A stretch of 64,000 nucleotides of DNA from Xylanimonas cellulosilytica DSM 15894 (GCF_000024965.1 NC_013530.1:1798001-1862000), one strand, 5' to 3'; positions 35,998 through 48,526 are shown, counted from the stretch's first letter. Numbers and translations: made by a program. The notes: generated from the sequence alone by a model not told the origin.

Positions 35998-37146
35998 GTG
36001 ACCGATCTTTTCGACCACCCTGCCTTCGCATCGCCGCCGGCCCAGGGTGCACGGTCGGCCGCGCGCAGACGCGCGGCCGCCAAGCGGCGGCGCCGGCGCC
36101 GCCTGAGGACCACGCTCGTCGTCGCCGTCGTGCTCGCCGTCGTCGGCGGTGTCGCCGTGGCGACCTGGGACAGCGTCTCCGGGCTCCTGGTCAACCCGTT
36201 CTCCCGCGCGGCTGAGGACTATCCCGGCCCGGGTGGGGCGTCGGTCGAGGTCGAGATCCCGCAGGGCGCCACGGGCACGGTGATGGGCGAGGTGCTCGTC
36301 GACGCCGGAGTCGTCGCCTCGCTCGGGGCATTCAGGGACGCGTTCGCACAGAACCCCGCAGCGAAGGGCATCCAGCCCGGCACGTACGCGCTGCTCACCG
36401 AGATGAAGGCGTCCGACGCCGTCGCCGCACTCGTGAAGAACGAGAAGATCGAGACCAAGGTGACGATCCCCGAGGGCTTCACAGCCGCCCAGGCGCTCGA
36501 ACGGATCACCTCCGTCGCCGGGATCTCGAAGGAAGACCTCGACGCGGCCATCGCCGACCCGGAGTCGATCGGCCTGCCTGCCGAAGCCGACGGCGTGGTC
36601 GAAGGCTGGCTGTTCCCCGCGACGTACGTCGTCACGCCGAAGGACACCGCAGTGACGGTGCTGTCGCAGATGATCGCCAAGACTCTGGCGGAGCTGGACG
36701 CACAGGGAATCGCACCCGAAAACCGGCTGGACATCCTGAAGAAGGCGTCGATCGTTGAGCGCGAGGCGCCACCCGGGTTCCTCGGTGAGGTCTCTCGCGT
36801 GATCGCCAACCGCCTCGACCGCGGCGAGCCGCTGGGCATGGACGCCGTCGACGCATATGGGCTCGGAAAGCCTGCGGCTCAGATCACGTCCGATGAGTTT
36901 CGCGACGCAAGCCTTCCGTACGCATCCCGCCAGCACAAGGGCCTTCCGCCGACGCCGATCGGCAACCCCGGTGCGGCGGCGATCGAGGCGGCCGCCAACC
37001 CGCCCGAAGGACCATGGCTGTGGTACGTCACGGTGAACCTCGACTCGGGCGAGACGAAGTTCACCGACAAATACGACGAGTTCCAGACCTACAAGAAGGA
37101 GTTCAAGGCGTGGGAGGCCGCCCAGGCCGAGGACGGGGACGACTGA
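35998..37146 (+). CDS. mltG: endolytic transglycosylase MltG (copy 2)
   Basis: A 382-residue paralogue of the preceding gene with the same layout: Arg-rich N-terminus, membrane helix (about 37-57), GWLFPATY and the catalytic glutamate in [12 protein letters not shown], plus [12 protein letters not shown]. Both copies therefore keep the active site. The last third (about 36300-37100) uses more A/T-ending codons than its neighbours and more lysine, hinting at separate origin or relaxed selection. GTG 35998 was chosen on the leaderless promoter; a longer ATG at 35980 is possible. aroE follows 3 bp after the stop. Confidence 0.92.
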   Translation: MTDLFDHPAFASPPAQGARSAARRRAAAKRRRRRRLRTTLVVAVVLAVVGGVAVATWDSVSGLLVNPFSRAAEDYPGPGGASVEVEIPQGATGTVMGEVLVDAGVVASLGAFRDAFAQNPAAKGIQPGTYALLTEMKASDAVAALVKNEKIETKVTIPEGFTAAQALERITSVAGISKEDLDAAIADPESIGLPAEADGVVEGWLFPATYVVTPKDTAVTVLSQMIAKTLAELDAQGIAPENRLDILKKASIVEREAPPGFLGEVSRVIANRLDRGEPLGMDAVDAYGLGKPAAQITSDEFRDASLPYASRQHKGLPPTPIGNPGAAAIEAAANPPEGPWLWYVTVNLDSGETKFTDKYDEFQTYKKEFKAWEAAQAEDGDD

Positions 37147-37149
37147 GCC

Positions 37150-38007
37150 GTGCCCGTCACTCCCCGCCGTGCCGCCGTGCTCGGCCACCCCGTCGCGCAC
37201 TCGCTCTCACCCGTGCTGCACACCGCCGCCTACGAGGCCCTGGGCCTCGACGGCTGGCAGTACTCCGCGATCGACACGACGTCGGAGTCCCTCCAGGACC
37301 GCGTCGACGACCTCGACCTGACCTGGGCGGGCTTGAGCCTGACGATGCCGCTCAAGCAGACGGTCATCCCGATGCTCGCCGAGATCGACCCGGTCGCGAT
37401 CGGGACGGGGGCGGTCAACACCGTCGTCGTCAGGCCGTCCTCGTGCGGCGTCACGCTCGCCGGGTACAACACCGACGTCTACGGCCTGGTCACCGCGCTG
37501 GGCGAAGGGCTGCGCGGGCGCGACGTCGGCAGCGCCGTCGTGCTGGGCGCCGGGGCGACGGCGGCGTCCGCCGTCGCTGCCCTGGCCGAGCTCGGCTGCG
37601 CCACCCCGCGCGTGCTGGCCCGGTCGCTCGGCCGCACCGTCGAGCTGCGGGAGGCTGCCACGCGCCTCGGGGTGGCGCCGACGTTCGAGGTGCTCGACAC
37701 CGTCACCGCCGTCGAGCCCTTGGAGCATGCCGACGTCGTCGTCTCGACCCTGCCCGCGCACGCCGCGGACGGGATCGCGGCCGCGGCCCGCGACGCCGGC
37801 CGGTCCCTGCCGGGCGTGCTGCTCGATGTCGTCTACGACCCACGCCCCACCGCCCTGGCCCGTGCCTGGGAGGACCTGGGCGGCGTCGTCGTCGGCGGGG
37901 AGCGCATGCTCCTGCACCAGGCCGCGCGGCAGGTGAACCTCATGACGGGGCGCCTCGCCCCGGTCGCGGCGATGGACGCCGCGCTCGCGGCCGCCCTGGA
38001 TCGCTGA
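37150..38007 (+). CDS. aroE: shikimate dehydrogenase
   Basis: A 285-residue NADPH-linked enzyme reducing 3-dehydroshikimate to shikimate. The substrate-binding SLSP motif (AHSLSPVLH), the catalytic lysine in [10 protein letters not shown] and the Asn/Asp pair in NTDVYG are present; the cofactor loop [15 protein letters not shown] follows. GTG 37150 starts 3 bp after the mltG stop, so it is in the same transcript. Next come aroC and the aroK-aroB fusion, completing most of the shikimate pathway. Confidence 0.94.
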   Translation: MPVTPRRAAVLGHPVAHSLSPVLHTAAYEALGLDGWQYSAIDTTSESLQDRVDDLDLTWAGLSLTMPLKQTVIPMLAEIDPVAIGTGAVNTVVVRPSSCGVTLAGYNTDVYGLVTALGEGLRGRDVGSAVVLGAGATAASAVAALAELGCATPRVLARSLGRTVELREAATRLGVAPTFEVLDTVTAVEPLEHADVVVSTLPAHAADGIAAAARDAGRSLPGVLLDVVYDPRPTALARAWEDLGGVVVGGERMLLHQAARQVNLMTGRLAPVAAMDAALAAALDR

Positions 38008-38078
38008 CCGCACGCCAGCGGACGGGGCACCCGGCCCCACACGTTGAGACAGCGCGTCCGAGCGGCGGACGCCCGTGG

Positions 38079-38084
38079 AAGAAT
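38079..38084 (+). promoter_or_regulatory. candidate leaderless -10 of aroC (AAGAAT)
   Basis: AAGAAT lies 6 nt before the aroC ATG. It resembles the hisS candidate GAGAAT in lacking the first T. Confidence 0.4.
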
Positions 38085-38090
38085 CGCCCC

Positions 38091-41038
<2,948 letters not shown>

Positions 41039-41055
41039 CTCGGAGGTGCTGAGGC

Positions 41056-42933
41056 TCAGCGCCGGCTCCGTGCGCCCCGCCCGGAGCGGCTCGCCTCGGC
41101 CTCGAGCGCCGCGATGAGCGTCGCCGCGTCCCACGGGCCCTCGTGGCGGCGCTCCCCGACGAAGAACGTGGGCGTGCTGCGGGCACCGCTCTCGCCCGCC
41201 GACTCCTTGTCCTGCGCCACGTGGTCGGCCAGGTCGTCCTCCTGGAGGTCGCGCAGGAACTGCTCGACGTCGAGGCCGAGGGTCGCCGCGTAGCCGGCGA
41301 GGTCTTCGAGCTCGAGCTCGTCGTGGTGGGCGAAGAGCGTGTCGTGCATCTCCCAGTAGCGGTCCTGCCGCCCGGCCGCTTCGGCGGCCAGGGCGGCGAG
41401 CTCGGCGTGCGGGTGGACGTCGAGCGGCAGGTTGCGCACCACGTAGCGGAGCCGGTCGCCGAAGTGCTCGCGCACCTGCCGGGCGGCGCCGGTCGCCCGC
41501 GCGCAGAAGGGGCACTCGAAGTCGAGGTACTCCACCAGCGTGACCTCGGCGTCGGCGGGTCCGCGGAGGTGGTCGCGCTCGGGGTCGACGGGCCGGCTGA
41601 GCGTGGTCGGGAGGGCCGCGTCGCGCTGCCCGAGGTAGCGAGCGGCCAGGGCGAAGGCGACGCGCCCCAGCACGCTGGCGATGACGACGGACAGCAGCAC
41701 GCCGACGACGGCGTCGCGCCGCAGCGCCTCGTCGTCGAACGCGAGGTGGACGATCAGGAGCGCGACCGTGAAGCCGATGCCTGACAACGCCGCCCCGCCG
41801 ACCACGTGCCCGCTGCCGACGCCCTGGGGCAGCCGGCCGAGGCCCAGCCGGGTGGCCGCGTACGCCCCGGCGCTGATTCCGAGAGTCTTGCCGACGACGA
41901 GGCCGAGCACAACACCCCAGGTGACGGGGGAGCCCATCGCCTCGGCGAGGACGCCGCCGCGCAGGTCCACCCCGGCGTTGGCGAACGCGAAGAGCGGCAC
42001 GACGACGTAGCTGGTGACGCCGTGCAGCGACGCCTGGAACCTCTCGTTGACGCTGATGGTGCGGGTCAGGTGTGCCCGCGTGCGGCGCTGGAGCCCGGGC
42101 AGGGGTGACTGGCGGAAGACGTGGAACTGCTGGGCGGCCGCCTCGACCTGGCTGCGCTGGGGCTCGGTGGCGGGGATCAGGAGCCCGGCGAGCATGCCGG
42201 CGATCGACGCGTGCAGCCCGGAGTACACGGTGGCTAGCCACGCGACCACGACGAGCGCGATGTAGGGCCCTGACCGCCATGCGCTCCGGCGGTCGAGGAC
42301 GACGATGCCGGCCAGGGCGGCCGCGACGGCGACCAGCGCCCCGGCGTGCAGGGAGTCGGTGTAGGCGACGCCGATGACGGTGACGGCGACGACGTCGTCG
42401 ATGACGGTGAGCGTCAGCAGGAACACGCGGAGCTGGGTCGACACGGCGGGTCCGACGAGCGCGAGCATGCCCAGGAGGAACGCGGTGTCGGTACCGATCA
42501 CGACGCCCCAGCCGCGCGCCGCCTCGCCCTCGTGGTTGAGGGCCAGGTAGAGCAGCGCCGGGACGACCATCCCGCCCACGCCGGCGAGGAGCGGAACCCG
42601 GATGCGGCGGCGGTCCGTGAGCTCCCCGACGGCGAGCTCGCGGCGTACCTCCAGGCCGATGAGGAAGAAGAACACGACCATGAGCCCGTCGCTGACCCAC
42701 CCGTGCAGGTCCATGCTGAGGCCGTGCCCGTCGAGCTGGACGACGAGCGGCAGCTCCCAGAGCCGGGTGTAGCCGGCCGACCAGGGTGAGCTGGCCCAGG
42801 CGAGGGCGAGGACGGCGGCGGCCACCAGGAGCCCGGCGCTGCCGGCCTCGGTGCGCATGAACCGGCGCAGTGCGGCGCCTGCCTGTCCGGTGAAGTCCTC
42901 GTCGCGACGGCTGCGTGTTCGGTCGACGGCCAC
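41056..42933 (-). CDS. nhaA: Na+/H+ antiporter NhaA fused to a DsbA-like thioredoxin domain
   Basis: A 625-residue fusion. Residues about 25-430 form NhaA with roughly 11-12 membrane helices; the ion-binding aspartate pair is in [13 protein letters not shown], and the family's [17 protein letters not shown] and [11 protein letters not shown] are present. Residues about 445-615 are a DsbA-type thioredoxin domain with a CPFC active site in [15 protein letters not shown] and the cis-proline in [12 protein letters not shown]. Such fusions are known in Actinobacteria but the link between the two activities is unexplained. GTG 42933 fits a leaderless promoter. It follows the GDPD gene on the same strand. 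Confidence 0.94.
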   Translation of the reverse strand: MAVDRTRSRRDEDFTGQAGAALRRFMRTEAGSAGLLVAAAVLALAWASSPWSAGYTRLWELPLVVQLDGHGLSMDLHGWVSDGLMVVFFFLIGLEVRRELAVGELTDRRRIRVPLLAGVGGMVVPALLYLALNHEGEAARGWGVVIGTDTAFLLGMLALVGPAVSTQLRVFLLTLTVIDDVVAVTVIGVAYTDSLHAGALVAVAAALAGIVVLDRRSAWRSGPYIALVVVAWLATVYSGLHASIAGMLAGLLIPATEPQRSQVEAAAQQFHVFRQSPLPGLQRRTRAHLTRTISVNERFQASLHGVTSYVVVPLFAFANAGVDLRGGVLAEAMGSPVTWGVVLGLVVGKTLGISAGAYAATRLGLGRLPQGVGSGHVVGGAALSGIGFTVALLIVHLAFDDEALRRDAVVGVLLSVVIASVLGRVAFALAARYLGQRDAALPTTLSRPVDPERDHLRGPADAEVTLVEYLDFECPFCARATGAARQVREHFGDRLRYVVRNLPLDVHPHAELAALAAEAAGRQDRYWEMHDTLFAHHDELELEDLAGYAATLGLDVEQFLRDLQEDDLADHVAQDKESAGESGARSTPTFFVGERRHEGPWDAATLIAALEAEASRSGRGARSRR

Positions 42934-42939
42934 GTTCCG

Positions 42940-42945
42940 AGGGTA
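42940..42945 (-). promoter_or_regulatory. leaderless -10 box of nhaA (TACCCT, minus strand)
   Basis: On the minus strand TACCCT is 6 nt before the GTG at 42933. Confidence 0.55.
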
Positions 42946-42970
42946 GGGGGACCGAGGGCCGGCGGCCCGG

Positions 42971-43801
42971 TCAGCCCGCCCAGAGCCCGCGCTCGACCAG
43001 GACCTCCTTGAGGAGGTCCGCGCGGTCGGTGACGATGCCGTCGACGCCCAGGTCGACCAGGCGTTCCATCTCGGTTCGCGCGTTGGGGGTCCACACGTGC
43101 ACCTGGCGGCCCGCGGCGTGCGCCGCGGCGACGGTGGTGGCGTCGACGACCGTCAGGTGCAGCGGGCCCGCCTTCTGGGCCTCCGGGACCTGCAGGGCGT
43201 CGACGCGGCGCAGCGCGCGGGCGGCGAGAGCGGGCACCCGCAGGCGCGCCCCGGCCAGGAACCCGACCACCTCCGACGTCCCGGCGCTCGTGGCGACGGG
43301 GCGGGACAGCCGGGCGAGCGTCGCCCGGCGGCGCGCCGTGGAGAACGACGTCACGCACACGCGGTCGTGCGCGGCGGTGCGCTCGATCGCCTGCGCGATG
43401 GGGTCGATGCCCGAGGCCGCCTTGACGTCGATGTTGACGAACACCGCCGGCCAGGTGGCCAGCACGTCCTCGAGCGACGGCACGGGCTCGACCCCGCCGA
43501 TGCGGGCCGTACGCACCACCGACCACGGCAGCTCGGAAACCTTCCCGCGGGCGTCGGTGGTGCGGTCCAGCGACTCGTCGTGCAGCGCGACCGCGACGCC
43601 GTCGGACGTGCCGTGCGCGTCCGTCTCCACGTACCGGTAGCCGAGCTCGACGGCGGCAGCGAACGCGGCCATCGAGTTCTCCAGGCCCGAGTCCACCCCG
43701 CCGGGGCGAGCGAAGCCCCGGTGGGCCAGGGCGGCGACGCCGCGGCGCCCGTCGGGCAGGGTGGTGTCGAAGTAGGGGTGCGTCACGCCGTCGTCGGTCA
43801 C
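42971..43801 (-). CDS. glycerophosphodiester phosphodiesterase
   Basis: A 276-residue GDPD-family TIM barrel that splits glycerophosphodiesters into glycerol 3-phosphate and an alcohol. The catalytic HRG ([13 protein letters not shown]), the metal-binding pair in [12 protein letters not shown] and the second catalytic histidine in [12 protein letters not shown] are present. No signal peptide or membrane helix is seen, so it is probably cytoplasmic. GTG 43801 overlaps the stop of the hydrolase gene (GTGA), so it is translated after it, and nhaA follows 37 bp downstream. Confidence 0.92.
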   Translation of the reverse strand: MTDDGVTHPYFDTTLPDGRRGVAALAHRGFARPGGVDSGLENSMAAFAAAVELGYRYVETDAHGTSDGVAVALHDESLDRTTDARGKVSELPWSVVRTARIGGVEPVPSLEDVLATWPAVFVNIDVKAASGIDPIAQAIERTAAHDRVCVTSFSTARRRATLARLSRPVATSAGTSEVVGFLAGARLRVPALAARALRRVDALQVPEAQKAGPLHLTVVDATTVAAAHAAGRQVHVWTPNARTEMERLVDLGVDGIVTDRADLLKEVLVERGLWAG

Positions 43802-44769
43802 GACAGCACCGTAGCCAGCCACGCCAGGACCGACTCGACGTAGGCCTTGCGCGGCCCCTCGTCGGACAGCGACAGGTCGTGCACGCCACCCTCGAAACGC
43901 TCGACCGTCACGCGGCCGCCCAACCGTGCGGCGCGGGCCGCGATGAGCTCGACGTCCAGCACCGTGTCCGTCGAGGAGACCAGCGGGTTGTCCGGGCCGT
44001 CCGGGCTGGACGCCGCCGAGACCGCCACCAGCACCGGGCACGCGATCGCCAGCCCGCGCGCCACCCGCGCCTGGGCACGCCGCACGGCCCGCAGCCACCC
44101 CGCCCGGGCCGGCAGTCCCTCCGGCCGCTTGAGCGTCGTGTCGAACTCCCAGCGGCGGGTCAGCGCCGTCGCGTACCAGGACGGGTGGTGCGACAGCCTC
44201 GCCAAGGGCCGCAACGGCCCCACCCGGTCCAGCAGGGGCGTGCCGATCGCCTTCGCGAACGCCGACCCGGGCAGCTCCAGGAACGGCGAGTTCAGCACCA
44301 GCGCGTCGGGCCCCGCGCCCGCCCCGGTCGCGTGCCGCACGGAGTGCGCCCACAGCGACGCCGTCAGCCCGCCCGTGGAGTGCGCGTGCACCACGAGCGG
44401 CAGCCCCGGGTGAGCGGCCCGCACGGCGTGCGCCGCCCGCGCGATGTCCGCCGCCTGCTCCCTCAGGTCCGCGACGTAGTGCGGGATCTGGTCCGGGCGC
44501 AGCGAGCGCCCCGCCGCCCGCAGGTCGACGGCGTAGAACAGGTACCCCGCCTCGGCGAACGCCTCCGCGAGGTGCGTCTGGAAGAAGTAGTCGTTGTACC
44601 CGTGCACGTGCAGCACCACACCCCGCGCCGCCGCGGCTGCCTCCGCACCCGCACGCCCACGGTGGCGAACCACCGTGGCGTCACCTAGAGCAGCCTGTTC
44701 GAACGGGGAGCCCAGCAGCGTGTCCGGGCGCCACTGCACGGCAGGCGGCTGAGACGGGTCTGCGGTCAC
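43798..44769 (-). CDS. alpha/beta hydrolase (monoglyceride lipase-like)
   Basis: A 323-residue alpha/beta hydrolase. The oxyanion region HVHGYNDYFFQTHLAEAF, the nucleophile elbow HAHSTGG (Ser), an Asp in the SSTDTVLD region and the final histidine in FEGGVHDLSLSD complete a plausible triad. It resembles monoacylglycerol lipase-type enzymes, which would fit the following GDPD gene (glycerol ester turnover), but the substrate is not determined. GTG 44769 is picked because a leaderless TACGAT is 6 nt upstream; the frame continues far upstream antisense to the oxidase gene. Confidence 0.88.
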   Translation of the reverse strand: MTADPSQPPAVQWRPDTLLGSPFEQAALGDATVVRHRGRAGAEAAAAARGVVLHVHGYNDYFFQTHLAEAFAEAGYLFYAVDLRAAGRSLRPDQIPHYVADLREQAADIARAAHAVRAAHPGLPLVVHAHSTGGLTASLWAHSVRHATGAGAGPDALVLNSPFLELPGSAFAKAIGTPLLDRVGPLRPLARLSHHPSWYATALTRRWEFDTTLKRPEGLPARAGWLRAVRRAQARVARGLAIACPVLVAVSAASSPDGPDNPLVSSTDTVLDVELIAARAARLGGRVTVERFEGGVHDLSLSDEGPRKAYVESVLAWLATVLS

Positions 44770-44775
44770 GTCCGG

Positions 44776-44781
44776 ATCGTA
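44776..44781 (-). promoter_or_regulatory. leaderless -10 box of the hydrolase-GDPD-nhaA genes (TACGAT, minus strand)
   Basis: TACGAT on the minus strand lies 6 nt before GTG 44769. It is 13 bp from a weaker divergent -10 for the gene on the other strand. Confidence 0.55.
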
Positions 44782-44793
44782 TGCCGCATGTGG

Positions 44794-44799
44794 GAGCAT
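44794..44799 (+). promoter_or_regulatory. weak leaderless -10 of the alpha-hydroxyacid oxidase gene (GAGCAT)
   Basis: GAGCAT is 6 nt before GTG 44806. It matches only two positions of the consensus and is offered because the spacing fits and no ribosome binding site is present. Confidence 0.3.
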
Positions 44800-44805
44800 C
44801 ACGCC

Positions 44806-46092
44806 GTGACACAGCCACGCGACGTCGGCCGGACCGTGCAGAGCGCCGTCTACCGCTCCGGTGTCTACGGGCACCGCCCCGTCGTCCCCGTCCACCCGGA
44901 CGCGCTGGAGGACGCCGCCCGACGTCGCATGACCGCGCGCGGCTGGGCCTACATCGGCGGGGGAGCGGGCCTCGAACGCACCCTCGCCGCCAACCGCGAG
45001 GCGTTCACCCGCCACCGCGTCGTCCCACGCCTCATGGTCGACGTCGCCGAACGGTCCCTGACCACCACCCTGTTCGGCCGCGAGCTGCCCGCACCCCTCC
45101 TGCTCGCCCCCGTCGGCGCGCTCGAGCTCGCCGTCCGCGGCGGACCCGCCGCCGCCGAACCCGCCGTCGCCCGCGCCGCCCGAGAGCTCGGCGTCCCCGT
45201 CGTCATCTCCTCCCAGTCCTCCACCGCCCTGGAAACCACCGCCACCACCCTCGGCGACAGCCCGCGCTGGTTCCAGCTCTACTGGTCCAAGGACGACGAC
45301 GTCGCAGCCTCCTTCGTCCAGCGCGCCGAGGCCGCCGGCGCCGACGCCCTCGTCGTCACCCTCGACACCCACGTGCTCGGCTGGCGCCCCCGCGACCTCG
45401 ATCTCGCCTACCTGCCGTTCGCCCGCGGCGAGGGCATCGCCCAGTACACCTCCGACCCCGCCTTCCGCCGCCTCGCCGCGGCCCGCGCCGGCGGCCCCGC
45501 CAGCACCGTCGATGACGTCGCACCCCAACGACCCACCCTCGCCGCCGTGCGCGCCCTCCTCACCATGCGCCGCCACGGCGCCACCCGCACCGACGTCGAG
45601 ACCTTCCTCGACGTCTTCTCTCGCACCACCCTCACCTGGGCCGACCTGCGCCACCTGCGCGAGACCACCACGCTGCCCATCGTCGTCAAGGGCGTCCAGC
45701 ACCCCGACGACGCCCGCCGCGCCCTCGACCACGGCGCCGACGGCATCGTCGTCTCCAACCACGGCGGCCGCCAGATCGACAACGCCGTCGCCTCCCTCGA
45801 CGCCCTGCCCGCCGTCGCCGCCGCCGTCGACGGCAGAGCACCCGTCCTCTTCGACTCCGGCATCCGCACCGGCGCCGACGTCTTCGTCGCCCTCGCCCTC
45901 GGCGCCGACGCCGTCCTCCTCGGCCGCCCCTGGGTCTACGGCCTCACCCTCGCCGGCCAGGCCGGCGTCCGCGCCGTCGTCGAGAACGTGCTCGCCGAGC
46001 TCGACCTCACCATGGCGCTCGCGGGCGTGCGGTCGGTGGCCGAGATCGGTCCGGCGAACCTCCACGGGCACGACCGGCCCGTGGACCGCTGA
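44806..46092 (+). CDS. FMN-dependent alpha-hydroxyacid oxidase (lactate 2-monooxygenase-like)
   Basis: A 428-residue member of the glycolate/lactate oxidase family with an (alpha/beta)8 barrel. The FMN active-site signature SNHGGRQID is intact (catalytic His), with GARG-like flavin contacts in VFDSGIRTGADVF-type LFDSGIRTGADVF and GRPWVYGL. The N-terminal region RRRMTARGWAYIGGGAG and an internal segment at about 200-260 match lactate 2-monooxygenase more than glycolate oxidase, but the substrate is inferred. GTG 44806 preferred over ATG 44788. It is transcribed divergently from the hydrolase operon across 36 bp. Confidence 0.85.
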   Translation: MTQPRDVGRTVQSAVYRSGVYGHRPVVPVHPDALEDAARRRMTARGWAYIGGGAGLERTLAANREAFTRHRVVPRLMVDVAERSLTTTLFGRELPAPLLLAPVGALELAVRGGPAAAEPAVARAARELGVPVVISSQSSTALETTATTLGDSPRWFQLYWSKDDDVAASFVQRAEAAGADALVVTLDTHVLGWRPRDLDLAYLPFARGEGIAQYTSDPAFRRLAAARAGGPASTVDDVAPQRPTLAAVRALLTMRRHGATRTDVETFLDVFSRTTLTWADLRHLRETTTLPIVVKGVQHPDDARRALDHGADGIVVSNHGGRQIDNAVASLDALPAVAAAVDGRAPVLFDSGIRTGADVFVALALGADAVLLGRPWVYGLTLAGQAGVRAVVENVLAELDLTMALAGVRSVAEIGPANLHGHDRPVDR

Positions 46093-46126
46093 CCGCGTCA
46101 TCCTTCTCACGCCGCCCCTGGTCGTG

Positions 46127-46132
46127 CAGACT
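46127..46132 (+). promoter_or_regulatory. weak leaderless -10 of the MFS gene (CAGACT)
   Basis: CAGACT lies 6 nt before the ATG at 46139. It lacks the first T of the consensus. Confidence 0.3.
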
Positions 46133-46138
46133 GCGCGC

Positions 46139-47557
46139 ATGAGCGACCTCACGCCGACGACGCCGACGCCGTCCGGCATTCCTGTCCCGAACCTGAGCGA
46201 CCCGCCGGTGAGCGGCCTCGAGCTGCACGTCGGGGAGGCGATCCCGTCGAAGCGCGTGCGGGCGTGGGCGATGTGGGACTGGGCCACGCAGCCCTTCAAC
46301 TCCGTGATCATCACGTTCGTCTACACGGCGCTGTACCTGACGTCGTCGTCGTTCCTCGAGCCGGCGGTCGCCGCGCTGGACGGCGACGACCCGGTCAAGG
46401 TGCGGGCGCTGGCCGGCCTGACCAGCGGCCTGGGCATGTGGATGACGGTCGCGGGCATCCTCATCGCGGTCCTCGCCCCGGTGCTGGGGCAGCGGGCCGA
46501 CGTCGCCGGGAGCCGCAAGAAGTGGCTCGGCGGCGCGACCATCGGCCTGATCGTCTGCATGTTCGCGCTCTTCTTCGTGGAGGCGGACCCGTCGTTCTTC
46601 GTGCTCGGTGCGATCCTCATCGCCCTCGGTGCCGTGCTCAACGAGATCGCGGGCGTGAACTACAACGCCATGATCGTGCAGGTCTCCACGCCGTCGACCG
46701 TCGGGCGGGTCTCCGGCCTGGGGTGGGGGCTCGGCTACGTCGGCGGCATCGTCGCGCTCGTCATCGTCGTCGTGCTGGACACCTTCGACTGGTTCGGCAT
46801 GGACACGTCCAACGGGATGGCCTACCGGCTGATCGCCGTCGGCTGCGCGGTGTGGGCCATCGTGTTCGGCTGGCCGATCTTCCGGTACGTCCCGGAGGCG
46901 GTCCCCGCCCGCGAGCGGCCCCGGGTGGGGTTCTTCCGGTCCTACGCCGTGCTGTGGCACGACATCGTCGAGCTGTTCCGGAACTCGCGCACCACGTTCT
47001 GGTTCCTGATCTCCTCGGCCGTGTACCGCGACGGGCTGGCCGGCGTCTTCGCGTTCGGCGCGATCATCGGTTCGGTGGCCTTCGGGTTCAGCTCGCAGGA
47101 GGTCATCGTCTTCGGCATCGCGGCGAACCTGGTCGCAGGCGTCAGCACCATCCTGGTGGGACGCCTGGACGACCGGCTCGGTGCGCGACGGGTCATCATC
47201 GGGTCGCTGGCGATCCTGGTCGCGGCGGGGCTCTCCGTGGTGTTCCTGCACGGGCAGGGCAAGCTCGTGTTCTGGATCGGCGGTCTGGCGCTGTGCTGCG
47301 TCGTCGGGCCCGCGCAGTCGGCGTCCCGCTCGTTCCTCGCCCGGGTGACGCCGAGGGGCCTGGAGTCCGAGATCTTCGGCCTGTACGCCTTCACGGGCCG
47401 GGCGGCGTCGTTCCTCTCGCCCGCGCTGTGGAGCATCTTCATCGCGGTCACGGGGGCCACGATCTGGGGCACGCTCGGCATCATCCTCGTGGTCCTCGCG
47501 GGCCTGATCCTGCTGATCGTGAGCACCCCGTCCGATCGGGTGGTCACGACCGCGTGA
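46139..47557 (+). CDS. MFS transporter, UMF1/Atg22-like family
   Basis: A 472-residue major facilitator with about 12 predicted helices. It fits the UMF1 (Atg22-like) branch: an early AWAMWDWATQPFNSVIITF and the later FGLYAFTGRAASFLSPALWS are typical. Substrates of the family are uncertain, with amino acids proposed for some eukaryotic relatives. The 50-residue N-terminus is Pro/Thr-rich. It lies 46 bp after the oxidase gene on the same strand, so both may share a transcript. The frame is open upstream into that gene but the ATG 46139 start gives a normal N-terminus. Confidence 0.9.
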   Translation: MSDLTPTTPTPSGIPVPNLSDPPVSGLELHVGEAIPSKRVRAWAMWDWATQPFNSVIITFVYTALYLTSSSFLEPAVAALDGDDPVKVRALAGLTSGLGMWMTVAGILIAVLAPVLGQRADVAGSRKKWLGGATIGLIVCMFALFFVEADPSFFVLGAILIALGAVLNEIAGVNYNAMIVQVSTPSTVGRVSGLGWGLGYVGGIVALVIVVVLDTFDWFGMDTSNGMAYRLIAVGCAVWAIVFGWPIFRYVPEAVPARERPRVGFFRSYAVLWHDIVELFRNSRTTFWFLISSAVYRDGLAGVFAFGAIIGSVAFGFSSQEVIVFGIAANLVAGVSTILVGRLDDRLGARRVIIGSLAILVAAGLSVVFLHGQGKLVFWIGGLALCCVVGPAQSASRSFLARVTPRGLESEIFGLYAFTGRAASFLSPALWSIFIAVTGATIWGTLGIILVVLAGLILLIVSTPSDRVVTTA

Positions 47558-47636
47558 TCTCAGGCCCGCGACGGCGTGACACCGTCCCGGGCCGCTCGTC
47601 GGGCGGCTGAGCGCCGTGGCGGGGACCATGACGCCC

Positions 47637-47990
47637 ATGGGAGACGTCACGGACTACCTCGCCACGCTCGACGGACCGGAGCACGACGCCGTCGCGCACG
47701 TCCTCGACCGCGCCCGGGCCCTCGTGCCCGACGTCGAGGAAGGTCGCAGCTACGGCATGCCCGCGCTCCGGTACCGGGGGAGCCCGTTGCTCTCGGTCAT
47801 GGTGACCAAGCAGCACCTTGGGCTGTACCCGTTCAGCCCGGCCGTGCTGGAGGACCTCGCCGACCACCTCGCAGGCTTCCGAACGACGAAGGGCTCGGTG
47901 TCCTTCCAGCCGGGGGCGCCGCTGCCCGACGACGTCGTCGACGCCATCGTGCGGGCGCGCGTCGCGGAGATCGATGCCCGACAGAAATAG
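47637..47990 (+). CDS. DUF1801-like (YdhG/iron chaperone-type) protein
   Basis: A 117-residue protein resembling YdhG/DUF1801 proteins, called iron chaperones by analogy with frataxin-like folds. Supporting parts are MGDVTDYLATLDGPEHDAV and EGRSYGMPALRYRGSPLLSVM, where the Tyr-Gly-Met-Pro pattern is family-typical; a late VSFQPGAPLPDDVV is also conserved. Starts at 47616, 47628 or 47637 are all possible; I chose the last because homologues begin there. No ribosome binding site is clear. Function unverified. Confidence 0.75.
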   Translation: MGDVTDYLATLDGPEHDAVAHVLDRARALVPDVEEGRSYGMPALRYRGSPLLSVMVTKQHLGLYPFSPAVLEDLADHLAGFRTTKGSVSFQPGAPLPDDVVDAIVRARVAEIDARQK

Positions 47991-48056
47991 TGTGCCAAGC
48001 GCTCCGTCACCCGAGAGCCGGCCGGGCGCCGTTCCTGGCGGAAGCCCATGACGGGC

Positions 48057-48062
48057 TAGCCT
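48057..48062 (+). promoter_or_regulatory. leaderless -10 box of aroQ (TAGCCT)
   Basis: TAGCCT lies 6 nt before the GTG at 48069, with no ribosome binding site. Confidence 0.6.
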
Positions 48063-48068
48063 GGCGCC

Positions 48069-48524
48069 GTGCCTGCAGCGAACCGCGTGCTGATCCTCAA
48101 CGGACCCAACCTCGGCCGCCTCGGCGTGCGTGAGCCCGAGATCTACGGGGCGGACACGCACGCCGACCTCGTGGCCGCCGTCGGCGAATGGGGGAGCGGG
48201 CTCGGGCTCGAGGTCGACGCCCGGCAGACGGATGACGAGGCGCAGATCGTGCGGTGGCTGCACGAGGCCGTCGACACCCGCTCCCACGTGGTGCTCAACC
48301 CGGCCGCGTTCACGCACTACAGCTATGCGCTGCGTGACGCCGCGGCCCAGGTCACCACCTCCGGCCTGCTGCTGGTCGAGGTGCACCTGTCCAACCCGCA
48401 CACGCGTGAGTCGTTCCGGCACTACTCCGTGGTGTCGGGGGTGGCGACCGGCACGATCGCCGGCTTCGGGTTCGTCTCCTACCGCCTGGCCCTGGCCGCG
48501 ATCGCCGACAGGCTCCAGGGTTGA
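48069..48524 (+). CDS. aroQ: type II 3-dehydroquinate dehydratase
   Basis: A 151-residue dodecameric-type dehydratase converting 3-dehydroquinate to 3-dehydroshikimate. It opens with VLILNGPNLGRLGVREPEIYG; catalytic Tyr/Arg lie in that region, and the C-terminal EVHLSNPHTRESFRHYSVV holds the conserved His-Arg segment. Length matches the family. It lies about 7 kb from the aroE-aroC-aroKB cluster rather than inside it, and has its own leaderless promoter. Confidence 0.95.
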   Translation: MPAANRVLILNGPNLGRLGVREPEIYGADTHADLVAAVGEWGSGLGLEVDARQTDDEAQIVRWLHEAVDTRSHVVLNPAAFTHYSYALRDAAAQVTTSGLLLVEVHLSNPHTRESFRHYSVVSGVATGTIAGFGFVSYRLALAAIADRLQG

Positions 48525-48526
48525 AC

